Origin: Porogramme epimiltina
Lineage: Eukaryota > Basidiomycota > Agaricomycetes > Polyporales > Polyporaceae
Length of the DNA stretch: 58,395 bases
Direction of reading: 5' to 3'
NCBI GenBank assembly: GCA_900155495.1
Contig: FTLJ01000696.1
Location: 1 to 58,395 of the forward strand
In this document: positions 36,468 to 46,734 of the stretch, piece by piece
How positions within the stretch are numbered: the first letter of the stretch is position 1
How the letters are laid out: each line of letters opens with the position of its first letter
Program-made: the position numbers and the translations under genes
Notes under the pieces: generated by a model
What the model was told of the DNA's origin: nothing
The model's input: only the letters and a program-made list of their open reading frames with translations
Database searches by the model: none

Positions 36468-37899
36468 TCACGATGCACTGGCAGCACGTCGTTTGAGGCC
36501 TTCGAGTATGAGAAGCCGCGCCACAATATCTAACCCAGCCGCTGCAAGCTCGTTCCCGAACTTGTCGAGCGCCCCTTCTGGGAGCCTTCCAAGCGCCTTC
36601 ATCCGCAACTCATCAAGAATGCCTACACTTCTCATGACGTCCGCGAGGTCTTCGGAAAGTCCGACTTCCTCGAGGAAGCGACTAACAGCGTCTTCTGGTT
36701 TCTTAGTCACCATGGGTTTCGTTGGTGCAAGTTTGTGCTTTTTCTTAGAAGACGCCTGAGGCGTAGCTCGAAATACCGATGGGGGAGAGCACTTACCTTT
36801 GATTTATTCTGCAGTGGGCTTGTGCTCGCAGCGGCTGTGCCGCTCGGGAGGTTGGTAGCACCCACGGTGCGGGAATGCTCTTTCCCTTTCACATGCTCGA
36901 AGAATTGGTCCAGCGCTGTAGAATCTTCAGGTTCTATTATGGTCATCTAAGTGCGAAGCAGAGTCAGATGATATCTAGATATCTCGAGATAGGACAGTAT
37001 GCCTTGGATTTGTCGCAGCTCCCACACTTGACAGCCCATTTGGTGTTTTTTGCAAGTCCTGTGTAATACAGTTTTACTTCCGAAACGCCGGGGTAATGAA
37101 CGAGCACTCTGAGCGTTGCTACAATCCAATCCGGCGGCTGCAAAGAGGTAAGCCAAAGCCAATCGTTGGCTTACCACTGTTCACTCACCGGCGGCTGCGC
37201 ATCTCGTGCTATCTCCTTCGTGGACGTTTCTCCAACCAGTCCCTTGTAAAGTATAAACCTGGGTTTCCCCGGTGGAGCAGAAACGGGAGCTGCCTCGGAT
37301 GAAGCGCTGTTCAATCTCCCATCTTTCGCAGGGCCATCATCCTCACTGTCAGAGGAAAGACAAATGGCGTCATGTCTCTCTCCCGAACGATTGGGGGGAG
37401 GATGATCGGTATGGCGGCGACGGGACTTGCGTGTCTGAGCTTCGGGGGAGAGAGAGGTGCGGATGTCTTAAATACAGTCAATGTCATCCGAAAAAGGAGT
37501 AAGATTAGTGCAGCAAGACTCACATGGGGCCTTTTCTCCTCTCAACCGTGCAGATTTACGAGGCCGAAGTTCTTCTTCATCCCCCTCTTCTGCAGACGTT
37601 TGTCCTTCCTCTTCCTGGTTTAAACGTTCCCACTCATCCCGCTTCCGGATGGACGCGTACGCAGCTGCGGACGGTGTGGATGTGACGGAGGGGGTGGCTG
37701 GCAGGCCACTATACCCTCCCACATGCGTAACATCCCGCTCGCGCGCGAGGCCGGGGTGCCTGCTCCTCCCATCCTCGGCGCTACTAGTGCCAATTACAGG
37801 ACGGTATAGGTCTCCCCAGTCATCTATGCCAGGGGGGTAGTAAGCGAGACGTGCCGCCGTCTGCTTGACTCGCTCCGCGCCGGGTCTTGCCCTAAGCAC
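36468..37899 (-). CDS. Paralogue copy B: split C2H2-finger + SAM-like protein (unknown family)
   Basis: Five exons (37899-37524, 37439-37189, 37137-37003, 36946-36797, 36755-36468) join to 399 residues. It shares copy A's order: RPRKSARLRG, an intron at the same place, SQTRKS, DAICLSSDSEDD (149-160), PPDWIVATLR, a finger with Cys247, Cys250, His272, His278 preceded by WAVK, and the helical module (325-398; FLEEVGLSEDLADVMRSVGI). The module matches copy A at 54 of 73 positions by my count,  far more than C or D. The finger intron starts with GC (AAG|GCATAC), not GT, at exactly the position where copy A has GT. One extra intron separates finger and module. The N-terminus is shorter than in A and the start could lie further upstream. 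Confidence 0.7.
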
Positions 37900-38799
37900 T
37901 AGAGTAAGAGCAACGAGCCGGTGCAGCAGACAATCCGGCTCACGTGTCCATACAAGGGACCCTTTGGTTGACCGTTGCAGGACCAGAGGTGGGAGAAGGA
38001 GGTGACTGCGCCGAGGCCGGGCGAGTCAAGGGGAGCGCCGGTAGCCGTTGAAGAACCCCGGATAAACTTGGCGCCCGTGATCAACTACCCACGATCGTCG
38101 TCGATTCATCGAGACTCGAGTTGCTGGCCCGGGAAGTGGTCTGCGCCGACTCCGAGTCTGCGGTGCCATGTCCCGCCCCCACAATTGTCCACCGCCGGGT
38201 TCGTTTGCTCAGCATCTGCCGCGTCACACGTTATGAAAAACCTGCAGTCCTCCTTCCAGACCAGACCAGATCCAGTGGGTCCTCTGTCACGGAGTTCAAT
38301 CGGAAGAACCTCATGGTATTGTTGGCTTACCCGCTGAATACACATTCAGCTTGTTGACAGTGATCGCCCTTAGGTTGGCGTGTTCGACGACAGCGCAGGT
38401 AGAGGTAGAAGCACATATGTCGGCCGCGCATAGGTCTATTTACAGCCCTCCTGCTCTCTGCTCTTCGTGTAGTTCCATCTGGAGATACAGTTGAGATGGG
38501 TGAGATGTCTGTAAAGTGGGTCTTCATGCTATTGTACCTATAAACTTTACTTTTGCTGCATAGACTGGTGAACTGATGAAGCCCGACAGCGCTGTCATCT
38601 TCTTACAAATGTACAGGCTGTTGATCTTCTCAAGAGCTGGACCCGTGTCCTCACTGTTCTGGATTTACCATCCCGTACGACAAGACAGAGTGTTCCTGAA
38701 CCTGACTGTCAATCTTAATCTGTCTCGGGTTCTGTTACTTCAGACCTCCGACAGCTCAGGCTGGTTACAAAATCATGCTGAAAATGCCTTGTGACTCCA
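37900..38799. other. Intergenic, nothing recognised
   Basis: Upstream region of copy B and promoter of the small secreted protein gene. No frame, repeat or RNA gene I can support. Confidence 0.45.
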
Positions 38800-38805
38800 T
38801 ATAAA
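38800..38805 (+). promoter_or_regulatory. TATA box of the small secreted protein gene
   Basis: TATAAA about 65 bp before the ATG at 38870, followed by a CA-rich leader; a strong, focused promoter is likely. Confidence 0.6.
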
Positions 38806-38869
38806 CTCGAGCAACCTCTCGACGAGCTACCCCAAGCCCGCCAATTCATCTCTGGCCAACACACTACTC

Positions 38870-39253
38870 ATGCTCTCCTTCACCATCCTCGCACTCGCTG
38901 CTGCGGCAGTATACGCCAACCCTCTCTCCCCCAGGACCGCCGATTTGGAGGTTGTAGGGGCCCTCCCGCACAGCGACCTCGTCGCCGACGTAACCGAGCC
39001 CACCATGCTCGCATGCTCGTCCCCGAACTGCGTCGGGTGCACCCGGTGGTCCTTGCAGGGCCTCGGCGACTCGAACTGCTTCTTCATCGGGTCGTTCGTC
39101 TCCGTCGGGATCGACAACCCCAGCAACGTCTTCCACGTCGCCATCGATATCGCTCCGAACAACTGCCAGAACTGGCTGGAGATCCCGCAGGACAACGTCT
39201 GCTTCAACATCAACGGCGGGCCCTTCACCCAGTATGGGGCGCTCGATATCTAG
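38870..39253 (+). CDS. Small secreted Cys-containing protein
   Basis: A single-exon 127-residue protein. It begins with a textbook signal peptide (MLSFTILALAAAAVYANP, likely cleaved near residue 17), followed by a mature part of about 110 residues with six Cys (CSSPNCVGC, NCFF, NNCQNW, NVCFN). No catalytic motif, hydrophobin Cys pattern or GPI signal is visible. The late segment FHVAIDIAPNNCQNW has beta character. The plan is that of small secreted proteins used by fungi outside the cell, including effector-like ones, but the family is not recognised. It lies between paralogue copies B and C with no shared feature. Confidence 0.8.
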   Translation: MLSFTILALAAAAVYANPLSPRTADLEVVGALPHSDLVADVTEPTMLACSSPNCVGCTRWSLQGLGDSNCFFIGSFVSVGIDNPSNVFHVAIDIAPNNCQNWLEIPQDNVCFNINGGPFTQYGALDI

Positions 39254-39672
39254 GCTCGGGCGGAAAGGTGAAGCGTGGCTCCCTCGTGTTGGTCGCATGT
39301 TGGGCTTACCAGTGCCTCTGTTTACCAGAAACATTGTTTGTGACGGGTGTAAAACGTTCGTCTTGAGGTTGCAAGCGGAAAGTGGGGTTATGACGCTGGA
39401 ATGTAGGATAACAATGTGCGGGGGTCAATGCGGATCAGCATGTCATTCGAACTTGAATTAGTAGCTACGAACTGAAAGGAACTCCATATTTCGAGACAAC
39501 GAGCAGCCACATGTGGCCACACAGAAGCTAACACTTTGTTCAACGGTCCGTTTTATGAATTCAGAAAGAGCCGTTCCGGACCTCGGTACATAATAGGAGT
39601 TACGTGGGCAAGGGTGCATTGACCTCTTCCCTCGCCACGCCCCTCGATCGACCAAGGCCTATTGCGCCGGCG
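39254..39672. other. Intergenic, nothing recognised
   Basis: 3' flank of the secreted-protein gene and promoter of the next gene; no motif beyond a TATA-like TACATAATA near 39588. Confidence 0.45.
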
Positions 39673-40520
39673 ATGTCGACAGACTCAAGTATAAATCCCG
39701 CGCCTACGGCGAGTTCATTTCCCTCATACTCACCCGCACTCTCATCTTGCCCTTCCACTCCACCCCGCCCTCCGATGCCTGCTCAGCGTAAGGTACGTTG
39801 CCACCCCTCCTGCTACCACCCACATCCCAACACACGCCACAGCCCACGCGCCGCGCCCTCTCCGGCTCCTTCTACGACCGGCGCGGCGCAATCGCCGACG
39901 CGCCCCAGTCCCCGCGCGGCGGCACCGCGGCGCTCGAGGACGACGACGGCGACTCGGACGACGGCGGGTACACGCTCACCGCGTACGGCGAGATGTCGAG
40001 CGAGGCGGACATGTTCCACCTCCCGCCGTCGCCCACGCAGACGATCAAGTACCGCTACCGCGCGTATCGCCCCAAGGCGAAGCTCGCGCGCCTCGGGGGC
40101 AAGAGCCGCGCGCAGGCGGGCGGGAAGACGACGAGCAGCGCGTACCACCACAACTCCGTAAGTCGCTCTTCCCTGTATCCTTCTTCGTCAACCCCTCATC
40201 TGCCCCTGACCACGTTCGCTCACCACCCACAGGAGCTCGCGTCCCTGCTCGGCCTCAGCCCGTACTCGCGCGGCTCGCCGAAGCGCGACTTCCAAGCGCT
40301 CATGCACAAGTACCGCGAGTCAGCCGACGGCTGGCGCGACGCTGCTGCAGATTCGTACCTCCCCAGCCCGAGCGCAAGCCCGTCTCCCGCGCGCAAGCCC
40401 GCGCTCCAGCGTGGTGGCTCCGGTGTGTTCGTCCCTGCGACTCACGCGCCCGCGAGCCCGACCCCGCTGCGCCGCACGGGGTCCGCCGCGCGCGTTGGCG
40501 TGCTTTCGCAGCGGGGCTGA
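39673..40520 (+). CDS. Unrecognised disordered basic protein
   Basis: Three exons (39673-39792, 39843-40157, 40233-40520) join to 240 residues with good donors (GTACGT, GTAAGT). The N-terminus is Pro/Ser-rich. The middle has an acidic run (LEDDDGDSDDGGY) then a basic Tyr/Arg segment (IKYRYRAYRPKAKLARLGG). The third exon starts with ELASLLGLSPYSRGSPKRDF, a short helical patch, then Ser/Pro/Arg repeats. Several SP and TP sites could be phosphorylated by proline-directed kinases. No domain recognised, no signal peptide. It is convergent with COG8. Confidence 0.6.
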
Positions 40521-40878
40521 ACTGAGGGCGAGGTCGAGGAAGTTGTAGAGGAATGGGAAGGCAGTGAAGTTGTTTCTCTTCTAGTTTGTGTCTCCGTTAT
40601 GCCCTTTGAGGCGCGTCCTTGACGCTGTAACGCTCCTTGTTCTATACTGGAAGTGGCGCGCGCGTGGCGTCTGGAACGCTGGGTGGTGGAGTAGCCGTAT
40701 TAGTAGACCGTGTATTAATCGCGCGCCGCAATCCGAGTCGTATTTATTCCCGCAAAGAACCGGAGAGAGCACGCCCGCACGCGAGCAAGCAATGGTATTG
40801 ACGCGGCCACTGGTATACTGCGCATAAGAGGCGTCACTCAGCCGCGTGCGCAGACAGAAGCGGACAGACTCACCAATA

Positions 40879-42612
40879 CTACTTGCCCACACTCCCCAGC
40901 CACTCCTCCCACTCGCCTAGCACGCCCGCCAGATCCTCTCCGACCTCCCCCACCTCGGCACTATACACACCCTCGACCAGCGCCCTCCGCACGAATGGCA
41001 CGAACACCCTTACGTACGCCGCACCCGCAGCGCGCACCGCCGCCTCCTCTCTCCTCGCCTCCTCCGCGACAGTCCCTCCCGCCTCCTGCGCGCCTGCGAG
41101 GTCTTCGGACGCCGAGCGCGCGCACACCAGGAGCATGATCGCGCCATGTGCGAGGACGCGCTCGAGCGCGACCAGAAGGATCGGGAGGAGCGCCACTGGC
41201 GCCAGGAGGCGGAGCCCGTTCAGCGTCGTGAGGATCGCGTTAGTGTAGAGCGCGAGGGGCGGGAACGACGCTAGAAGCGATGGGGGCACCGTCGCCGGGG
41301 CCGAGGCTATGGCGGCCAGCTGCGCGTCTGTGAGCACGGGCGGGGCTGCGGCTGCGGTGGGTGAGAGGAGTATTTGGGAAGGTTTTCGCCGGGAGGACCC
41401 TGGGCGCGCTCTTGTTTTCGGGCTGGAGGCGTCTTCGGGGTCGATGGTGCTGCACCATGTGTCCGTCGCGTCCTCGAACTCGTGCGCGACGCCTTTCTGT
41501 ACCGCGGAGGTGAAGATGGGTGCGAGTGCCCCCCGGAAGTCCATCCCGACGCGCGCGAAGGACGTCGCACAGTACGTGAGTTGGGTGAGAAGAGAGGTGA
41601 GGAGGGCCGGGTCGGCGACGAGTGGGAGCGTCTCGCGCAGAAGGTCGAGCAGGCGGCGGATTTGCAGCGTTGTGAAGGTCGTTAGGAGAACGTGAATCTC
41701 CGGCTGCGCGGAGCCTGCGCCCTGCGCGCGGTCGAGGAAGATGGTCGTGTATTGGGTGACAACGTCGTGTACGCCCTCCCGCCAAGCGTCGACGTACCGC
41801 TTGAGGTACCGAGCCTGGCTCTCCCTCTCACTCTGCGCGCTGACCTCCCCGTCCAGCCCCTTCTTGTCCGTTTCCACAGACCGAAGAGAAGCATCCAGAT
41901 ACTGACTTCGGCCTGATAGGAATGCGAGCGCGAGCTCTTCTTCGGAGAGCACATCCATCTTGCGGAGGAATCGTACCGCACGGAAGAGCGCGGGAAGTTT
42001 GGCTTGCTCGTGAAGGACGCGAAGGAGCTGGGCGAGCATGGAGTGGACGCGAGCATCGCAATCTGCCTTTACAGACTGTACGAGCGGGTTGGAGGGGAAG
42101 CGGGTGGCGAGGCTGGACGCGTGTTGAGCGAGGAGGAGAGCGTCATCGTAGTTGTGGTTCCGGATAGATGTCTCGAGGAGAAGGGGGAGGGAGAGGACGT
42201 CGTGCAACTTGTCGTGGTTCTCGAGGACGAGGGCTGCCTTGCGGCGGGAAGAGAGGAGGGTCCGCGAGTTCTGTGCGAAGGTGCGCGCGCTGGATTCGAG
42301 GGTCGGGAGAGTCGAAAGCAATGACGAAAGCGATGTTGAGAGCGAGTCGAGAGAGGACGAAAGGGTGGACGTCGTCGTGTGTAGGGATAGAAATGTCGGG
42401 TACGATGTGTAGCATAGTGTAGTGAGCGCGTTCGTCAGCTGCGCGGACGAGGATGCGAGCTCTGTGGGTTCAGCCTCGAGTTCGGGTAAAGAGAGTGCAG
42501 TGAGGTGTGCAATGTATGGCTGCGCGTCGGGAGACGACAATGACGCGGAGAGGGTGTCTTTGGAGGAAGAAGCTAGGATTTCTGGGAGTGTCTGCAACTC
42601 ATCGTCGGACAT
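40879..42612 (-). CDS. COG8: Conserved oligomeric Golgi complex subunit 8 (COG8/Dor1)
   Basis: A single uninterrupted exon. COG8 is part of lobe B of the COG tether that directs retrograde vesicle traffic within the Golgi and so maintains glycosylation. The Dor1 family core is clear: LSLPELEAEPTELASS, LTNALTTLCYTSYPTFLSLH, a Ser/Leu-rich coiled coil with SSLDSLSTSLSSLLSTL, then NHDKLHDVLSLPLLLETSIR, LRKMDVLSEEELALAFL and YLKRYVDAWREGVHDVV. I start at the methionine of MSDDELQ (42612), giving 577 residues. The frame is open 50 codons further to 42762, but that extension is Arg/Ser-rich and does not look like the family. Being intronless is unusual in this window. Confidence 0.9.
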   Translation of the reverse strand: MSDDELQTLPEILASSSKDTLSASLSSPDAQPYIAHLTALSLPELEAEPTELASSSAQLTNALTTLCYTSYPTFLSLHTTTSTLSSSLDSLSTSLSSLLSTLPTLESSARTFAQNSRTLLSSRRKAALVLENHDKLHDVLSLPLLLETSIRNHNYDDALLLAQHASSLATRFPSNPLVQSVKADCDARVHSMLAQLLRVLHEQAKLPALFRAVRFLRKMDVLSEEELALAFLSGRSQYLDASLRSVETDKKGLDGEVSAQSERESQARYLKRYVDAWREGVHDVVTQYTTIFLDRAQGAGSAQPEIHVLLTTFTTLQIRRLLDLLRETLPLVADPALLTSLLTQLTYCATSFARVGMDFRGALAPIFTSAVQKGVAHEFEDATDTWCSTIDPEDASSPKTRARPGSSRRKPSQILLSPTAAAAPPVLTDAQLAAIASAPATVPPSLLASFPPLALYTNAILTTLNGLRLLAPVALLPILLVALERVLAHGAIMLLVCARSASEDLAGAQEAGGTVAEEARREEAAVRAAGAAYVRVFVPFVRRALVEGVYSAEVGEVGEDLAGVLGEWEEWLGSVGK

Positions 42613-42916
42613 GATGTTCGCGTCGTCGGCGATGCGTAGGGTATTGCAGTCGTCGCTCAGACAAGTGGGCGAGCGGTGTGTGAGCGGAGCGCCGGACGCG
42701 CGATCCCGTGAAGTGGGTACCCGGCGCCGTCCACGAAGCTGATCTCGACCACATTCTCGCACACAACGAGGCTTCCTTCGCCTGCGATGGCCGCTAAGAT
42801 CTCAACATGGACCAAGTCATCTCATCTCGCTGTCCTCGTCTTGCTTCTCATCTCCTTCTCCCGTCGCTTTGCTGCGCTGCTCCGTCCTCCCAAAGTTCCG
42901 TGTCCGCGCTGATACT

Positions 42917-44585
42917 ATGCCTACATGCAACTCGGACGACATCGTATACGTAAGCTCGGATGACGATGCCGAAGACTCCGCTCGGGCCCCAGGATACCCA
43001 GTGGGGTTGTCTCAGGATAGCGCTAAAGAACGCAAGCCTATAATCTGTACGTCCCCCAGTAGCTGTTGGCATAAGCTGCCTTCCACAAACCAATAGCCGT
43101 ATATCAAAGCATCCCCTCAAAAGCGTACCACACCCAGCTCATCTCATGAGGGTGGCTCGGATCGCCGCGCGCGAAGTTCGAATACGCTGCCGTCAAAGCG
43201 TAGGCGTACAAGCAACCATCGGCAACGGGATTCCACTACTACTGTGAAAGAGGAATCATACCGAGCTCCATTGAAGGCGCACCGTGATGCTCAAATTCCA
43301 AGCACCAGTAAAGTAGGCCGTACTGCGGAGGAAATAGAGAACGAAGCTCTCGTTTTTGGTCGCATTAGGGCGGAACTAGACCAGGTCCGTGTTTCGCGCG
43401 TTCCCTGACAACATTTATATCGAGGGAGCTTCCTTATAGGAAGCTCTTGCCAATATCAAACAAGAAGACAAGGATGACGACCGGAGTCTCCTCTTCCTTG
43501 GGCCTACTGTACGACATCTCCAGTTTGCCCTCTCGAACGCCCTACCGAAAAACTCTCAAGATAATGTGGTTCTCCGTTCTGCCTCTACTCAAACCCCCTT
43601 ACACACCGCCGTTCGCTCAAATGCCCCCCCTCAGGACACAAAGAAACCACCGTCCCGCGCCCTTCCGCCTCTCCCCCGCCGCGCTACCATATTATCTCAA
43701 CTTTCCAGCACCCCTGCTCCCAGGCCGATTCCTGTAGGGCTGCAACACAACTCACCAGCAAGGATCCCATCGGAGAACACTGCACGACCTGAACCTGCAC
43801 ATGCGGACCAGCCTTGCCACTCTAGGGGCACCTCTCATGTTGCATTATCTGTCAACGCATCTCCCTGCAGGCACGACATAACAACAGCGACCCCAAGCCC
43901 TACGAACAGCGAAATTGAAGTTGACGAATTGGTTGAAGAGTGTACGACCCAAGCAGTAGAACTGGACGGACTGGGCTATCCCTCTTCCCCAGCTGCATCC
44001 AGGCAAGCCGAAGACGCTTCCTCCACCTACTTGAACTCGCTTGGTTCCTCCGGCCGTTCAGACGACGGAATGACGAGCTCTGATTCCGACGAATCAAGCG
44101 AGTCTGAACTTTCCCGCCAGAGCACACCTCTCGTCAAAATCCCTCTTCCTCGCCGAACGCTGCCCCCTCTACCCAGACGTGTGCCATATCCCAGCACCAG
44201 CATCTCCGCCACCCCTCCCTGTTCCTCCAGCAGCCAAACCCCTTTTACGCAACGTCTTTCGGCGTCCTCCCCTGCCGCGAGAATCAATACGTGCGACACC
44301 GAAGCCATCTTTCGTTTCCTCGACGAAGCCGGCCTCTCACGCGACTACGCGGACGCGCTCCAAAGTGTCGGCGTAAGCGATGACGCACGGATGTACGCCC
44401 TCGGAGCGCTTTCAAAGGCCTCCTTTGCCGTGATTGACGCATCCCTTGAAGAAAAGGGCCTCGACATCGTCGCACGCGTGCTCGTGCGCGAGGGGCTCAA
44501 ACGGCGTGCTGGGAAGGTCTCTTCGAGTCGCGGCGCTAGGAGGGGGCGGGGACGGGGAGAGAGGAACTCGTCAACAACGAGGTGA
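42917..44585 (+). CDS. Paralogue copy C: SIM-like motif + SAM-like module, no finger (unknown family)
   Basis: Three exons (42917-43046, 43110-43384, 43440-44585) join to 516 residues. Residues 7-17 read DDIVYVSSDDD, the best match in the family to a SUMO-interaction motif (I-V-x-V with Ser and acids). Two psi-K-x-E SUMO-acceptor matches follow (VKEE in exon 2, IKQE at the start of exon 3). A long disordered Ser/Pro region contains LPPLPRR twice (near 210 and 376), each a PxxPxR SH3-ligand consensus, and an acidic Ser patch. The C-terminal module (422-496) reads FLDEAGLSRDYADALQSVGV, later GLDIVARVLVREGLKRRA, followed by an Arg/Gly-rich tail. The Cys/His finger of A, B and D is missing. Confidence 0.7.
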
Positions 44586-44931
44586 CTGCGCTCCCGTCCC
44601 GTGTTCTTGGCGGTGGCCGGTGGTGACTCTGTGTACGTATTGCTCTATACAGTTTTCGAGGGTATCGGTATGGACTCTTGAGGGTTTCCACATCTTCTGT
44701 CATTGCTTAGTTCAGCTATCAGATCTACATGGTGGCCTAGAGGTGATCCTAGGCCTCAAGCGACGCCACAGAGTGCGGCGATTACGACGTTCCACAACTA
44801 TCCTTTATCGCACCACATTCAAAAGAGCGCAACCGTCACAACACGAGTAGTCTAGAACTACACCCCCACCTCACGGCACACTATATCGGGGCACGTCGTT
44901 ATTAGATCGACCACTCGACTGCTATATAGTG

Positions 44932-46148
44932 ATGACGAGTGCAGAACAATTAGTATATTCGCACTTATACAGCCCCACTACCCACCGTTTCCCCGCATGC
45001 CCGCAGAACGCACCCCCCGCACCCATCTCCGCCCCGACGTATGCCCTCATCTGTCATCACTCATTTGTGTTACTCATGAAGCTTGTACTTGCGCTTACAG
45101 CCGCGAAGACCACTATGCACACCCTCACAGGAGCGAAGCCATTTGAATGACGGTGCAGATGCCACTCCTTCATGTTCACAAGAGACAGCTTCGGGCCGTC
45201 ACTCAAAGCAGGCTTCCCGACCCTCCCTTGAGGATAGGATTCGGGAAGCACTAAGCCTCTCCGCTGGCGCCCTGGCAAACATTCCAAGTCGCCCGTACCC
45301 ACACGCATCCAGTGGAGAACTCGCCGTCACGTGCGGGGAGCCTTTCCTCACACCCTCGTCCCCTGAAAGAAGAGGCAATTCGGACTTGCGGAGCTCTACG
45401 AGGATCCCTTTGAACGCACCTAGTGACTCCGGAAAAGTGAGTACTCCCTTGTGTCAGATGTTCCTACAACTAGCGCTAACAACAGGTCCTCCAGCGTCCC
45501 CCTTGGCTCCGGGTTTGTTTGCAAAAAGTGCGCGAAAATATCGGCGAGGTCAAACGATGTGAGCAACCGTGGCTCCAGCAAGATCTTCAAACGCACTTCA
45601 TGCACCCCTCAAGCTGGGAGGTCTCGTGTGCTCAATGCCGACAGGCATGTGTTTTGGACTGTCATTTCGGTGCCGGGCGAAGCTAACTCATGACCTCCCT
45701 TCTCTTCGCACAGGTCGTACCGGCGGGTCCTGGGGAGACCTTAAACGACTTCCAGACGCATTTTGATGAAGCTCATGGGCGATCGACGGCGGTATCCCCG
45801 TTGCATGGGATAGCCAGCCAACCCGACGCTGATGTCTCTGCTGTCGGCGCTGGGGCTTCAACGTTTCCACTACGTTCGACTCCTGACTCCAATACCAACG
45901 CTTCCAGCATTACACCCATCGTCGCCTTCCTGAATGAACAAAACCTCCCCATCAGCCTCGCCCCCACCCTAGACGCTCTCGGGATCTCCGACAGTCAGCG
46001 GATGAGAGCACTAGGAGCGCTCCCGGAATCCGCGCTCGATAAGCTAGAAAAGGGGCTAGAGGAGCGTGGGATCGGTCTCGTGGAGCGGCTGCTCATTGTC
46101 GATGGTCTTCGCCGGCGCGCGGCCCACCCCGGAAAGACTGGCTCGTGA
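44932..46148 (+). CDS. Paralogue copy D: split C2H2-finger + SAM-like protein (unknown family)
   Basis: Four exons (44932-45066, 45101-45436, 45486-45650, 45714-46148) join to 356 residues. Exon 3 starts VLQRPPWLRVCLQKV, aligning with the PPNW/PPDW segments of A and B. The finger has Cys205, Cys208, His228 and His233 preceded by WEVS. The module (278-350) reads FLNEQNLPISLAPTLDALGI, later RMRALGALPESALDKLEKGL. The finger intron is again four residues after the second Cys. Its donor is weak (GTTTTG), but a CTAAC branch point and the conserved position support it. The start is doubtful: a TATATA at 44923-44928 sits directly before the ATG, so translation may begin later or in another exon. No SIM-like motif is seen. 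Confidence 0.62.
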
Positions 46149-46734
46149 GTTGGAGAAGTCGACACGCATATCACACCAAATTTCACCTCATTTTTGTTGC
46201 GTGAGCACAATAGCTGAGTGCTTGTTGGAGGGTGCACATGCAGGCTGCATCCGTGCTATCCGCATTGATGATGAGAGGGCGCATGCTCCCCTGCACGCAG
46301 CCGGCGGGACGAGAGGGGAGGAGACGGACGTCGGGCTTCTTGTGCCTGGACGAAGATCTGTTGCGGAAGACGTTTCTGACTTTCTGACCTCCGTCGTGCA
46401 AAGATATTTCTGAGGACAGATGACGTCTGCGTATGGGCGGTACTGAGGCCACATGATCGGACACCGCGCGGGCGTCTGAGCTACCCGATCACGGTGATGG
46501 AGTCGCGGCGTTGTGGGACCAGGCCTTTGTGGGGTAGGAATCTTTCTTAACCTCGACGTCCACCTCCTAGGATAGACCAAGGCCTCCGCCATGTTCGTAG
46601 GGTGAGTCTTTCCATAAGCTGCTACCTACTCTTCTCACTCATGTAGATCTAAACTTCTGCGAAAATTGAAGGACTCGGCGTCGGTTTCGGTGGGAAGACA
46701 CCAGAAGATACTCAATTGAGTAGCTTGCCGTGCC
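46149..46734. other. Intergenic, nothing recognised
   Basis: 3' flank of copy D and distal upstream region of the transporter. Short frames only. Confidence 0.45.

Noticed and set aside
42613..42762. 50-codon N-terminal extension of COG8
   Set aside because: Arg/Ser-rich and unlike the Dor1 family start; the internal methionine is better placed.
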